Assembly (NCBI GenBank): GCA_934643455.1 | Contig: CAKUBV010000003.1 | Span: 124,001 to 188,000, forward strand | Reading direction: 5' to 3' | From: Candidatus Proelusimicrobium excrementi | GTDB lineage: Bacteria > Elusimicrobiota > Elusimicrobia > Elusimicrobiales > Elusimicrobiaceae | DNA: 64,000 nucleotides | Part shown: piece after piece, positions 1 to 8,442 of the stretch | Numbering within the stretch: position 1 is the first letter of the stretch | Layout: each line of letters opens with the position of its first letter | Notes under the pieces: model-generated | Database searches by the model: none | What the model was told of the DNA's origin: nothing | What the model saw: only the letters and a program-made list of their open reading frames with translations | Position numbers and translations under genes: made by a program

Positions 1-455
1 AACAGCACATCACGATTACCGCGCCCAACAAGCTCAGTGAGGCGGAAGTGGAGAACTTCGTAAAACAAGCGGAGAAATTCGCCGAGGAAGATAAGAAAAC
101 CAAGGAAAGAATCGAAGCCAAAAACGAAGCCGACGGCGTGCTTTACCAGACCGAAAAAGCCTTGAAAGATCACGGCGACAAAATCCCGCAGGACGAAAGG
201 CTTAAAATCGACCAGGCTTTAAGCGAACTTAAAGAGGCCATTAAATCCGAAGACACCGAAAGGATTAAAAAGGCCAAAGACGAAGCCTTGGCCGCCAGCC
301 AGAAACTTGGTGAAATAATCTATAAAGAATCCCAGGCCAAAGCTCAGGCCGCGCAAGGCGCCCAAGCCGGAGCTCAGGGCCCGGCGCAGGAAGCGCCCCA
401 GGGCGAAGCCAAGAAAGACGACGTCGTTGAAGCCGAAGTCGTAGACGGCAAATAA
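1..455 (+). CDS. dnaK: Chaperone DnaK (Hsp70), C-terminal part only
   Basis: The gene is cut by the left edge of the window; the open frame runs from base 3 to the TAA at 453. The first residues visible are the end of the beta-sandwich substrate-binding domain (ITITAPNKLSEAEVENF). The helical lid follows, rich in Lys and Glu, and then a Gln/Ala/Gly-rich linker ending in the EAEVVDGK-type tail typical of DnaK. DnaK is the cytosolic ATP-dependent Hsp70 that works with DnaJ and GrpE. dnaJ follows 200 bases downstream after a terminator, so the two are neighbours but probably separate transcription units. The ATPase domain is outside the window. Confidence 0.95.
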   Translation, partial: QHITITAPNKLSEAEVENFVKQAEKFAEEDKKTKERIEAKNEADGVLYQTEKALKDHGDKIPQDERLKIDQALSELKEAIKSEDTERIKKAKDEALAASQKLGEIIYKESQAKAQAAQGAQAGAQGPAQEAPQGEAKKDDVVEAEVVDGK

Positions 456-469
456 TAAAAATTGTTAAG

Positions 470-499
470 GCGGGGGGAAATACTTCCCCCCGCTTTTTT
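470..499 (+). terminator. Intrinsic terminator after dnaK
   Basis: An 8-bp GC stem (GCGGGGGG with CCCCCCGC), extended by two A-T pairs, is followed by six T. It lies 15 bases after the dnaK stop codon. Confidence 0.9.
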
Positions 500-656
500 G
501 TTGGCCGAAACATAATTTAAGCCGTCGGCAGGCCTTCTTAAAGTATGATAAAATTTATAGTAAGAGATTTATTTAAGAGTTCGCTTTGAAATTTTCCCGC
601 GGCGGAATTTTAAAAGCGGCTTCATCACAAAGACAACTGGCAGGAAATAAGGAAAA

Positions 657-1772
657 ATGGCTAAGAAAGAAGATTATTACTCAGTGCTCGGCGTAGACAG
701 AAACGCCGGTCAGGACGAACTTAAAAGAGCTTACAGGAAAATGGCTATGAAGTACCACCCCGACAGAAATCCGGGCAATCTTGAAGCTGAAGAAAAATTT
801 AAAACTGTTAATGAAGCTTTTGAAGTACTTTCCGATCCCCAAAAAAGACAAATTTACGATAATTACGGAGCGGAAGGTTTGAACGGAGCGGCCTCCGGCG
901 GATTTCACGGAGGCTTTGGCGGATTTGAAGATATTTTCAGCTCCGTATTCGGCGATATGTTCGGCGGGAGTTTCGGCGGAGCGGGGGCTGGCTCAAGGCG
1001 CAGACCTCAGCGCGGCAATGATTTGAAAGAAGAAATTTCCGTAACTTTGGAAGAAGCTTATGACGGTATTGAAAAGGAAGTTTCCTATAACCGCGTGGAC
1101 ACTTGCGAAACCTGCCGCGGCACCGGCGCGCAGGAAGGCAGCGGCAGAAAGACTTGCCCCACCTGCAAAGGCAGCGGTGTAGTCCAGTTCAGCCAGGGCT
1201 TCTTTTCCATGAGGCAATCCTGCCCCGATTGCGGCGGGCAGGGAAGCATCGTCGAAAAGCCTTGCCGCGATTGCCATGGTACGGGCCGCCAGCGCAGTAA
1301 AGCCAAATTCACGGTTAAGATACCCGCAGGCGTAAGGGAAGGCGTCGTTTTGAGGGTTCCCAACGGCGGCGATATCGGCACCAATGACGGCGGATACGGC
1401 GATCTTTATATACAAACTCATGTAAAAAAACACAAGATTTTCCAGCGTGACGGCGATGATTTGCTGTTGGAAATTCCTTTGACTTTCCCTCAGGCGGCTT
1501 TAGGCGCGGCCGTAAAAATACAGAATATCAAGAAAGAGGAAATCAAAGTTATTATCCCCGAAGGTTCCCAGCACGGCAAAATCATTTCCGTGGAAGGGGA
1601 AGGTATGCCGGTGCTCGGCAAAGCCGGCAAAAAGGGAGATATGCGCGTTATCATCAATTTGGAAGTCCCCAAGAAGCTGACCTCGCGCCAAAAGAAGCTT
1701 ATAGAAGAACTCGGCCAAGCCTTTGAAGAAGAGGGCCAGAAAAAGACCATTTTTGAAAAAATCTTCGGTTAA
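657..1772 (+). CDS. dnaJ: Chaperone protein DnaJ (Hsp40)
   Basis: This 371-residue protein has the full type I DnaJ architecture. The J domain is at residues 5-70, with HPD at 34-36. A Gly/Phe-rich linker spans about 75-115. The zinc domain has four CxxCxGxG-type repeats (Cys 150/153, 167/170, 189/192, 203/206), and the C-terminal substrate-binding and dimerisation region follows. It stimulates DnaK ATPase and delivers unfolded substrates. The start is an ATG preceded by AAGGA at 6-7 bases. No CIRCE-type inverted repeat is visible in the 150 bases upstream. Confidence 0.97.
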   Translation: MAKKEDYYSVLGVDRNAGQDELKRAYRKMAMKYHPDRNPGNLEAEEKFKTVNEAFEVLSDPQKRQIYDNYGAEGLNGAASGGFHGGFGGFEDIFSSVFGDMFGGSFGGAGAGSRRRPQRGNDLKEEISVTLEEAYDGIEKEVSYNRVDTCETCRGTGAQEGSGRKTCPTCKGSGVVQFSQGFFSMRQSCPDCGGQGSIVEKPCRDCHGTGRQRSKAKFTVKIPAGVREGVVLRVPNGGDIGTNDGGYGDLYIQTHVKKHKIFQRDGDDLLLEIPLTFPQAALGAAVKIQNIKKEEIKVIIPEGSQHGKIISVEGEGMPVLGKAGKKGDMRVIINLEVPKKLTSRQKKLIEELGQAFEEEGQKKTIFEKIFG

Positions 1773-1795
1773 GTTCTTTTTTAGTTAATAAAATT

Positions 1796-1823
1796 CCCCG
1801 GGCTTAATTGGCCCGGGGTTTTT
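1796..1823 (+). terminator. Intrinsic terminator after dnaJ
   Basis: CCCCGGGC and GCCCGGGG form an 8-bp stem with a 7-base AT loop followed by TTTTT. Confidence 0.9.
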
Positions 1824-1825
1824 GT

Positions 1826-2487
1826 TTAAAGATTGCCGCGCAGGTACTTCATTGCGTCAAAATAGCCTTATTCAATTGTTGCAATTAAAGCCGGGGTCAT
1901 ATCAAAATTTTTGTATTTGAGGCCTTTGCCGACTATATATTTTATGGTTGTCATATCATTCGCTATTGCGGCATCTGCCAAAACGGGACTTAGATTTTTC
2001 CGTTTATTTTATAGCCTTTGGCTATCAAATGTTTTATTATGTTTAAGTTTTGTGCGTACATAAGGACGTCGTAGTCATATTTGAATTTGTAAGTGATTTT
2101 TTTGTTATCGGTTATTCTATAATAACCGCTGTTCTATATTTTTGCATTGATATCTGCGCCGTTTTTAAGTAAGATGTCAATAATTTCAATATTTTGCATA
2201 TATGCAGCTACCATAATTGCGGTCCTTCCGCCATGCTCGGCTCTTTTATTTAGGTCCGCACTGTCAAGCAGAGCGTTGTAAATACCGCGCAGGTGCATTT
2301 TATTCGCCGCTTCGTGAAGCATTTTATTGGGGTCTTCTTTTTTAACGGGTTTGGCTTCTTGTTCTTTTTGTTAGTTGCTTGCGGGCTGCATGGCGGGGGC
2401 GGGCTTTTCCAGTTTTGGCAAGGTCAGCTCCGCCCGGCAAATATTAAATGCCGGCAGTAAAAACAGCAAAACAATAAGAATTTTCAT
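1826..2487 (-). pseudogene. Decayed secreted ankyrin-repeat protein
   Basis: Read on the minus strand from the ATG at 2487, the frame begins with a clean signal peptide (MKILIVLLFLLPAFNICRA) and reaches TAA at 2371-2373. The same frame then resumes with an ankyrin repeat (GRTAIMVAAYMQNIEIIDIL, then NGADIN) until TAG at 2134-2136. Further ankyrin-like helices (DYDVLMYAQNLNIIKHLIAKG) follow to another stop. The similarity continues in a second frame (TTIKYIVGKGLKY) interrupted by yet another TAA. At least three nonsense codons and one frameshift make this a pseudogene. An intact secreted ankyrin relative is present at 13468-15393. Confidence 0.8.
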
Positions 2488-2497
2488 AAATTATCCT

Positions 2498-3727
2498 TTA
2501 CGGCTGTTTTGCGTAACAAACGCCGTCTTGCGCTTTAATTATTTTCACTTTTTTTAGTTGAGAAGAAAGCTCTCCGCCGGGTATAAGCGCACGCTGAAAA
2601 TTGGAAAGCACTCCGCTTATGCATCCGCTTGACTGAACGAAAGTTTCCGCCAAAAATTCTTGTTCGCTTCCGAGCAAGCTTTCTGCGGCGGTCTGCCTTA
2701 AAGCTTTGTCTTTTTCATGCAGAATTTCGGAACGGCGTTTAATTTCTTCCGGCGGAATCTGCTTAAGGGCGGCCGCTTTTGTACCCTGCCTGGGCGAATA
2801 GCTGAAAACATGCAGTCCGGCAAAGCCTATTTTATCAAGGAAGGCTAAAGATTCTTCAAAGTTTTCCTTTGTTTCGGTGGGGTAGCCGGCAATAATATCG
2901 CAATATAAAAAGATGTTTTTAAATTTGCTTTTTATGTATTGTACGCGGTTAAAATATTCCTGCGCGCCGTAATGACGGCCCATATCTTTAAGCACGGCTT
3001 CGCTTCCGCTTTGCAAAGGAAGATGCAGATAATTGCAGAATTTTTTGCCGCCGTTTGCCGCCGTTTCTATCAGCTTATCGGTAACGGTGTTGATTTCTAT
3101 GGAAGAAAATCTTATGCGGAAGTCCCCTTCGGTTTTAAAAATTTCTTCAAGCAAATCTGCCAGATCCGCGCCGGTTTGGGGGCAGGAATAATTGCCTATG
3201 TTGATGCCCGTCAGCACTATTTCTTTATAACCGTTTTCTATAAGATTTTTAATTTCCGCCAAAGCTACAGCTTTGGGTTTGGAAGTTTTTAAAGGGCGCG
3301 TATAAGGCACTATACAGTAAGAGCAAAAATTATCGCAGCCGTCTTGTATTTTTACGAAGGCTCTCGTTTTGCCTTCGTGGGATTTTACCGTCCAATCTAT
3401 ATCTTCGCCGAAAAGCACTTTGCCCAAATCGGGTTTAAAAACAATTTCAGCAAAGGGGAAAATCTGCCTTATTTTTTCCGCGCCGGACATTGCGTAACAG
3501 CCCGTAACAACCAATCTGCAATGTGGATTATCGCGCTTTACCGCGCGTATCATTTTGTTTGCGTCTCTGTCGGCTTTCGCCGTTACGGAGCAGGTGTTTA
3601 AGAGGCATAAATCGGCTTGTTTGTAATCGGGCGTAATTTCTGCTTTGGCGTTTTTGAATTTTTCCAAAAGGGCTTCGCTTTCCACTTGGTTTACGCGGCA
3701 GCCGAAGGTTTTTATAAATACTTTCAT
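2498..3727 (-). CDS. mtaB: tRNA (N6-threonylcarbamoyladenosine(37)-C2)-methylthiotransferase MtaB
   Basis: A 409-residue MiaB-family radical SAM enzyme that converts t6A37 to ms2t6A37 in tRNA. The N-terminal methylthiotransferase domain carries the auxiliary-cluster cysteines C10 (FGCRVNQ), C46 and C77. The radical SAM cluster is CDNFCSYC at 131-138, followed by the usual VPYTRP. The short first segment, with C10 directly at FGCRVNQ, favours MtaB over MiaB or RimO. The C-terminal TRAM region is short. The gene overlaps rsmE by 4 bases (ATGA), so the two form one minus-strand operon for RNA modification. Confidence 0.92.
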   Translation of the reverse strand: MKVFIKTFGCRVNQVESEALLEKFKNAKAEITPDYKQADLCLLNTCSVTAKADRDANKMIRAVKRDNPHCRLVVTGCYAMSGAEKIRQIFPFAEIVFKPDLGKVLFGEDIDWTVKSHEGKTRAFVKIQDGCDNFCSYCIVPYTRPLKTSKPKAVALAEIKNLIENGYKEIVLTGINIGNYSCPQTGADLADLLEEIFKTEGDFRIRFSSIEINTVTDKLIETAANGGKKFCNYLHLPLQSGSEAVLKDMGRHYGAQEYFNRVQYIKSKFKNIFLYCDIIAGYPTETKENFEESLAFLDKIGFAGLHVFSYSPRQGTKAAALKQIPPEEIKRRSEILHEKDKALRQTAAESLLGSEQEFLAETFVQSSGCISGVLSNFQRALIPGGELSSQLKKVKIIKAQDGVCYAKQP

Positions 3728-4416
3728 TGTTGAGCCGCCCAGCAGGCAACGGCCGCCGCGGTTTCCGCGCGCAGTATATTTTGGCCTAAAGTTACCGGCT
3801 TTATATTATATTTTTTGGCTAAAGCCACTTCTTCTTCCGCATAACCGCCTTCGGGGCCTATAAAAATTGCGGCTTCTCCGCCAAGAGCGTTAAGTTCGCT
3901 TAAAAGGGGCGTTTTCCGCTCGTCTTCATAGCAGATTAAAGCGGGAACGCTCAAATTTTTTACGGCGTCTTCAAAAGTAACGGGCTCTTCTATAATCGGG
4001 ACGGAAGGATTCTCGCATTGTTTGCATGCGGCAAGGGCCAGCTGATTCCAGCGTTCGTGTTTTGTGGACCATTTTTTAAGCAAATCTTTTTCCGAATATC
4101 TGGATAATACCGGCACAAAACGGCTGACGCCTGCCTGAGTGCATTTGTCTATAATATCTTCCGCCGCGGCGCGCGCAACCGCGCTGAAGTATAAATGCAC
4201 GGCCCGTTTTAAATTCGGGGCCTGCAAAGTTTTTATAATTTCGCCGCAGGCAGATTTATCGGTCAGCTGTGAGAGTAGGGCCAAATATTTGTTTCCCTTT
4301 CCGTCAAAAACTTTTATTTCCGCGCCGGTATGTATACGCGCCACTTTAAGGTGGCGGGCTTCTTCTTTTTGCATTGTAAAAAGATTTTTTTCTATTTCTG
4401 CTAAATATTGCGGCAT
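3724..4416 (-). CDS. rsmE: 16S rRNA (uracil(1498)-N(3))-methyltransferase RsmE
   Basis: A 230-residue SPOUT methyltransferase. The N-terminal PUA-like region (EEARHLKVARIHTGAEIKVF) is followed by the trefoil-knot SAM site IFIGPEGGYAEEE and LGQNILRAETAA, which are the family's diagnostic motifs. It methylates U1498 of 16S rRNA in the assembled small subunit. Its stop overlaps the mtaB start (ATGA). The upstream TPR gene ends 4 bases before its start, so translation is probably coupled along the operon. Confidence 0.93.
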   Translation of the reverse strand: MPQYLAEIEKNLFTMQKEEARHLKVARIHTGAEIKVFDGKGNKYLALLSQLTDKSACGEIIKTLQAPNLKRAVHLYFSAVARAAAEDIIDKCTQAGVSRFVPVLSRYSEKDLLKKWSTKHERWNQLALAACKQCENPSVPIIEEPVTFEDAVKNLSVPALICYEDERKTPLLSELNALGGEAAIFIGPEGGYAEEEVALAKKYNIKPVTLGQNILRAETAAAVACWAAQQ

Positions 4417-4420
4417 AAGC

Positions 4421-5770
4421 TTAGTCCGGCAGACCTTGACAATTTAGTTTTAAACCGTCTTTCGTGCAGAGATTTATCTTTAAGCCGTTTCCCGTGCCGA
4501 AAGTGTTGGAATAAACCGGAGCGTTATTGCGGGCCGCTTTCTTTTGTGCGTGATAATCTTGAACGACAAGATACAGATGGCTGAAAGGAAGGTTGCACGC
4601 TCTCATATTGCGGGTGTCGTCCGTGGAAAGGAAAAACCGCCTTTTGCCGTTGCCGGTATCAATAGCCCTGCTGCGGAAATAGGAGTGCAAAACTTCTTCT
4701 CTGCATTTTGTCGCGTCAAGCAGATAAACGAAATCCGAAGGGGAAACCTCATAATATCCTTGGGCCAGCAAAGCCTTTATTTTGTTTTCTATTTCTTTTT
4801 GCGTCGCCGGCAGTTTTTCCCCGGGCAGGTAATAAGATTTTTCCCCGCGCAGCATTTTTGTAAATGCGGTTAATCCGGCGTCGGTAAGATTGCCGGCGTT
4901 GTTGAAAATATCTTTGCCGGAAGCGTCCCTTGCCTTAAACAGCTGCGCCGGCGTTACGCCTTTGTTGATTAAAAAGTTTTTCGCGTCCGAAGAAAGCTGC
5001 CTTATAAGTTCGTTATAGCCGGTAATAGTCAGCATTTTGCGGACATATACTTTGTTGCTGTCCCTTTCTACGATAAAACCGTTTGGTATTTTGCCTTTAA
5101 ATTTTTGGGAAAGATATTCTATGCCGCTGCCTTTTTCCGCAGTTATTATTTTGTTTAAAGTTTCTTTATCCTCCGCCGAGAAATTCTGCGCGGCCGGATC
5201 TATTATATTGCGTTCTTTCATGGTGCGGAGGAGTTCGTCGTCGGTTAAAATATCGGGCTCAAGCGCGATAAGCCTTTCGCGGGAAACTATATTCGTAAAA
5301 TCCACCGCGAGAGCTTTTTTGTAATAATCAACGGCCTTTTTTAAATTGCCGGCTTTTTCTTCGCAAATGCCCGTACCGACGAGAGCGTTAATATTCGCCG
5401 GTTCGTATTTTAAAGCGGCTTGATAATATTTTTGCGCTTCTTTAAGATTGGCGCGGCGCATATAAATATCGCCCATTCTGGAATAAATATAAGCCCTGTA
5501 TGGAGATTTTTTCTCCAGCTGCGTCAAAGCGCGTTTAAAATTCTGCTCCGCGTTGTTGAACTTGCCCAAAATCATTTCGACCCCGGCCAAACTTATCAGC
5601 GCGTCTGAATTTTTCGGATCAGCTTTTAAGCATTTGATTAAAGTTTTCTCGGACTGAGTATATTCCTTTTCGTTAAAATGTTCTTTACTTCTGGCCAGGC
5701 AGGCGTCGCTTTTCGCTTCAAGCGGCATTACTGCAAAAATAGAAATAATTAAAGCGAAAATCAACTTCAT
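4421..5770 (-). CDS. Secreted tetratricopeptide-repeat protein
   Basis: About 449 residues with an N-terminal signal peptide (MKLIFALIISIFAVMPLEA). Three to five TPR units follow, roughly residues 20-165, with the pattern AYIYSRMGDIYMRRANLKEA and INALVGTGICEEKAGNLKKA. The C-terminal half is of no family I recognise. I chose the second ATG (5770): it has GGAG 9 bases upstream and overlaps the stop of the upstream synthase gene as ATGA, whereas the ATG at 5785 has no ribosome site. TPR proteins are protein-interaction scaffolds; an envelope location is inferred from the signal peptide. Specific function unknown. Confidence 0.8.
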   Translation of the reverse strand: MKLIFALIISIFAVMPLEAKSDACLARSKEHFNEKEYTQSEKTLIKCLKADPKNSDALISLAGVEMILGKFNNAEQNFKRALTQLEKKSPYRAYIYSRMGDIYMRRANLKEAQKYYQAALKYEPANINALVGTGICEEKAGNLKKAVDYYKKALAVDFTNIVSRERLIALEPDILTDDELLRTMKERNIIDPAAQNFSAEDKETLNKIITAEKGSGIEYLSQKFKGKIPNGFIVERDSNKVYVRKMLTITGYNELIRQLSSDAKNFLINKGVTPAQLFKARDASGKDIFNNAGNLTDAGLTAFTKMLRGEKSYYLPGEKLPATQKEIENKIKALLAQGYYEVSPSDFVYLLDATKCREEVLHSYFRSRAIDTGNGKRRFFLSTDDTRNMRACNLPFSHLYLVVQDYHAQKKAARNNAPVYSNTFGTGNGLKINLCTKDGLKLNCQGLPD

Positions 5771-6585
5771 AAACGGTTTCTCCATGTTTTAAAGAGGATA
5801 AGTAATTTTTCAATCTTATTTAACTTTATCTTTTTATCGCCCAAACGGCAAGGGCGTGCGATGAGCTTTTGCAAAATGGCTTTGTAAGTGTTGCCCATGG
5901 CTCTTGCCGGGAGCATGGCCTTAAAGTCTTCCTTGGGCAGAAGCTGTGAGGCCTGTATAAACAGTTCCTGCGCTTTTTGGGCTTCAAAAAACAGCAGGGC
6001 CCGGGTTCTGCGGTTGTCTTTCAGGAGGAGTATATCTTCCTCCTTCACACCGAAAGAGTCCATATCCTGTCTGGGTATATAAATGCGGTTTATTTTTGCG
6101 TCTTCGGCGACGTCCCTTATTATGTTTGTAAGCTGTACCGCGTAGCCTAAAGCGGCGGCGTATTTTTCCGTACGTTCGTTTTTGTAACCGAATATATGTA
6201 TGCACATCAAGCCGACGGTGCCGGCCACGCGGTACATATACCATTGCAAATCGCCGAAAGTTTCGTAACGCACGGGCGTTTTTAAGTCGTGCTCGCAGCC
6301 TTCAATCAAATCTGCGAAGTATTTTTTGGGTATGTTGAAGCGTTTTACCGCGCCGGCAAGTTCACGCCCGATATCCGTTTCGGCACTGCCTGCGTAGAGT
6401 TCGTCAAGTTCTTTTCTTAAATTTTTCAGCCTTTGCTCGGCATCGGGGTAATCTTCGTCCACGATATCATCGGCCAGGCGGCAAAAATCGTAGACGGAGC
6501 TAAGCGCGCGTCTTTTTTCTTCCGGCAGGAAGAAAAAAGCCCCTCCGAAGTTCGACTTCTTATAGGCGGGTGTATTATCGCTCAT
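5767..6585 (-). CDS. Squalene/phytoene synthase family protein (HpnD-like)
   Basis: A 272-residue trans-isoprenyl diphosphate synthase of the head-to-head class. The first aspartate-rich motif is in CRLADDIVDE (about residues 35-44) and the second is NIIRDVAEDA. YMYRVAGTVGLM and NRIYIP are also family signatures. The opening SNFGGAFFFLPEEKRRAL most resembles presqualene diphosphate synthase HpnD rather than HpnC or CrtB, but this call comes from motif memory only. Such enzymes condense two farnesyl (or geranylgeranyl) diphosphates. No hopanoid or carotenoid partner gene is in the window, so the product is unproven. Confidence 0.75.
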   Translation of the reverse strand: MSDNTPAYKKSNFGGAFFFLPEEKRRALSSVYDFCRLADDIVDEDYPDAEQRLKNLRKELDELYAGSAETDIGRELAGAVKRFNIPKKYFADLIEGCEHDLKTPVRYETFGDLQWYMYRVAGTVGLMCIHIFGYKNERTEKYAAALGYAVQLTNIIRDVAEDAKINRIYIPRQDMDSFGVKEEDILLLKDNRRTRALLFFEAQKAQELFIQASQLLPKEDFKAMLPARAMGNTYKAILQKLIARPCRLGDKKIKLNKIEKLLILFKTWRNRL

Positions 6586-6672
6586 TAATCAAATTTTACT
6601 AAAAAAATCCGTCAAATAACAGAAGTGCGCAATTTGGGGAATGCTTTTGTTTGCGCAAGCTTTTTTGAGGCG

Positions 6673-6703
6673 TTAAAAAACCCGGCTTTCGGGGCCGGGT
6701 TTT
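6673..6703. terminator. Bidirectional-looking intrinsic terminator downstream of the pilin gene
   Basis: CCCGGC and GCCGGG pair with a short loop and are flanked by six A on the left and four T on the right. On the minus strand it ends in T6, 15-20 bases after the pilin stop. Confidence 0.8.
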
Positions 6704-6721
6704 AGGTTTAAAGCGGTGCGC

Positions 6722-7237
6722 TTAGTTTATTCTGTAGCCGTTGCCGTCTTTTACCCAGCCCGATGACTTGGCCACTTTTTCATAAGTGTCCTTTCTCTCT
6801 TCGCCGCCGGCCAGAACGACAAAATATTTACCCGCGCCGAATATCGTGCCGGAACTGTTTATGCTATATTTGAACTGGAACTCGTATTCGTTGGGGGACC
6901 CTCTTCCGCATTTCATGGAAAGATAGGGATTTGTCCCGGACGCTTCAAGCGATATTGAGCAGGTGCCGTCGTCGCTTGTGGCCGTAGTGCCGCTTACCGT
7001 GTAGCTTTCCGGCAGGGAAACCGGCAGTTTTTTGAGGCTGTCGGGGAATTCGTCATTATAGCTGTAATATTGCAAGGCGGCGTCATATATGGGTTTAAGT
7101 TCGCTCATATTGCCTGCGACTCTGGTCCTTTCCACGGATACCATGTACTGCGGCAAAGCCACAGCGCCCAATATGCCTATAATTAAAACCACCACCAACA
7201 ACTCAAGCAAGGTGAATCCTTTTTTATTTTTTGACAT
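6722..7237 (-). CDS. Type IV pilin-like protein (prepilin)
   Basis: About 171 residues. The class III signal is KKGFTLLELLVVVLIIGILG, with cleavage expected between Gly7 and Phe8 and the conserved Glu at position 5 of the mature protein. The variable C-terminal domain contains two Cys (TCSISL, MKCGRG) that could form a disulfide. I start at the ATG at 7237 because AGGAG sits 7 bases upstream; an ATG 21 bases earlier lacks one. No pilus assembly genes lie alongside. Large families of orphan pilins are known in Elusimicrobium. It could be a major or minor pilin, or a secretion pseudopilin. Confidence 0.88.
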   Translation of the reverse strand: MSKNKKGFTLLELLVVVLIIGILGAVALPQYMVSVERTRVAGNMSELKPIYDAALQYYSYNDEFPDSLKKLPVSLPESYTVSGTTATSDDGTCSISLEASGTNPYLSMKCGRGSPNEYEFQFKYSINSSGTIFGAGKYFVVLAGGEERKDTYEKVAKSSGWVKDGNGYRIN

Positions 7238-7305
7238 TTTTTTCTCCTGTTTAAGCAAAGTTTATAAATTTGTTTCCGCGCCGGCTTAAAACACTTGCCC
7301 GCGGA

Positions 7306-8442
7306 TTATTCTTCTTTGTGCGTTTCATATAAAGCTTTTATTTTAGGGAATTTCTTTTTAAAAGCCTGCACCACGCGCGGATCAAAAGAAAGCCCGCTTT
7401 GGCTTATTATAAATTGATAAGCTTTTTGAACGTCCCACGGCTCTTTATAACAGCGTTTCATGCATAAAGCGTCAAACACGTCCGCTATCGCCACTATGCG
7501 GGCTTCAAGCGGTATTTCTTCCCCTTTAAGGCCCTGCGGATAGCCTGTTCCGTTGAATTTCTCGTGGTGGAAGAGGCTTGTTCTGTAAGCCAGTTTTAAC
7601 AGGGCGGATTTTGCGTCTTCCAAGATCTTGCCGCCGTAAACGGTGTGCTTTTTCATGACGTCAAATTCTTCCGCGGTAAGTTTACCCGGCTTTAACAAAA
7701 TATTATCCGGTATTGCTATTTTGCCGATGTCGTGCAGCGTGCTGGCGTGCCTTATTGTTTCGGCGCGGGCTTCTTCCAGATTAAGGCCTTTGGCTATCAA
7801 ATAGCTTACTTGGCCGATGTTTTCAATATGGCGTCTGGTGTCGTCTTGGTCGCGGTACTCGGCGGTTACGGCAAGGCGGTAAATAGTTTCCAGGTTGGAA
7901 AGCTTCACTTCGTCGTAAAGCTTGGCTATTTCTATTTTGCCTGCGGCCAGATTGGCCATAAGTTTTAGGAGGCCTTCGTCTTTTTTTGAAAACGGTGTCG
8001 CGTCGTTTTTATTGCTTACCTGAAGTACGCCTATTGTAATGTTTTCCTTGTTTTTGAGCGGTACCGCCAAAAGGGAGTTGGTTTTAAAACCCGTAACCAA
8101 ATCTATTTCTTTGGAAAATCTTTTGTCCGCATAAGCGTCGGGCAGATTAATGGTGTGGCCGTCTTTGCAGATCCTCGCGGCTATGCTCGTCCCCGAAAGA
8201 GGCAAATGTATTTCCGTGTATTCCAAGCCTTTGCCGCTTGCCGTTTTGGACCATAACTCTTTTGCGTCTTCGTCCTTTATGAAAATAAAGCACCTTTTAA
8301 CGCCCAAAATATGCGTTATTTGCTTTGCGGTAAGATCCAGCAATGCGTCGAGATTGGTTTCATGCGAAACCCTCCAGCCGAATTCCACCAGCAAATCCAG
8401 TTTGTCTTTATCGGTCGGCGTTTGAGCTTCAATCTTTGGCAT
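7306..8442 (-). CDS. GAF domain / HD-GYP domain phosphodiesterase
   Basis: 378 residues. An N-terminal GAF sensor domain (about 10-165) contains GTSIAARICKDGHTINLPDA and LLAVPLKNKENITIGVLQV. An HD-GYP domain (about 190-370) follows, with HDIGKIAIPD, HHEKFNGTGYPQGL and RIVAIADVFDAL. HD-GYP proteins hydrolyse cyclic di-GMP or act as degenerate signalling phosphodiesterases. The HD pair and GYP signature are all present, so activity is expected. The ligand of the GAF domain is unknown. It overlaps the end of the upstream iron-sulfur gene by 14 bases, so the two are probably co-transcribed. Confidence 0.9.
   Translation of the reverse strand: MPKIEAQTPTDKDKLDLLVEFGWRVSHETNLDALLDLTAKQITHILGVKRCFIFIKDEDAKELWSKTASGKGLEYTEIHLPLSGTSIAARICKDGHTINLPDAYADKRFSKEIDLVTGFKTNSLLAVPLKNKENITIGVLQVSNKNDATPFSKKDEGLLKLMANLAAGKIEIAKLYDEVKLSNLETIYRLAVTAEYRDQDDTRRHIENIGQVSYLIAKGLNLEEARAETIRHASTLHDIGKIAIPDNILLKPGKLTAEEFDVMKKHTVYGGKILEDAKSALLKLAYRTSLFHHEKFNGTGYPQGLKGEEIPLEARIVAIADVFDALCMKRCYKEPWDVQKAYQFIISQSGLSFDPRVVQAFKKKFPKIKALYETHKEE

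Noticed and set aside
500..656. CIRCE heat-shock operator before dnaJ
   Set aside because: No TTAGCACTC/GAGTGCTAA inverted repeat is present.
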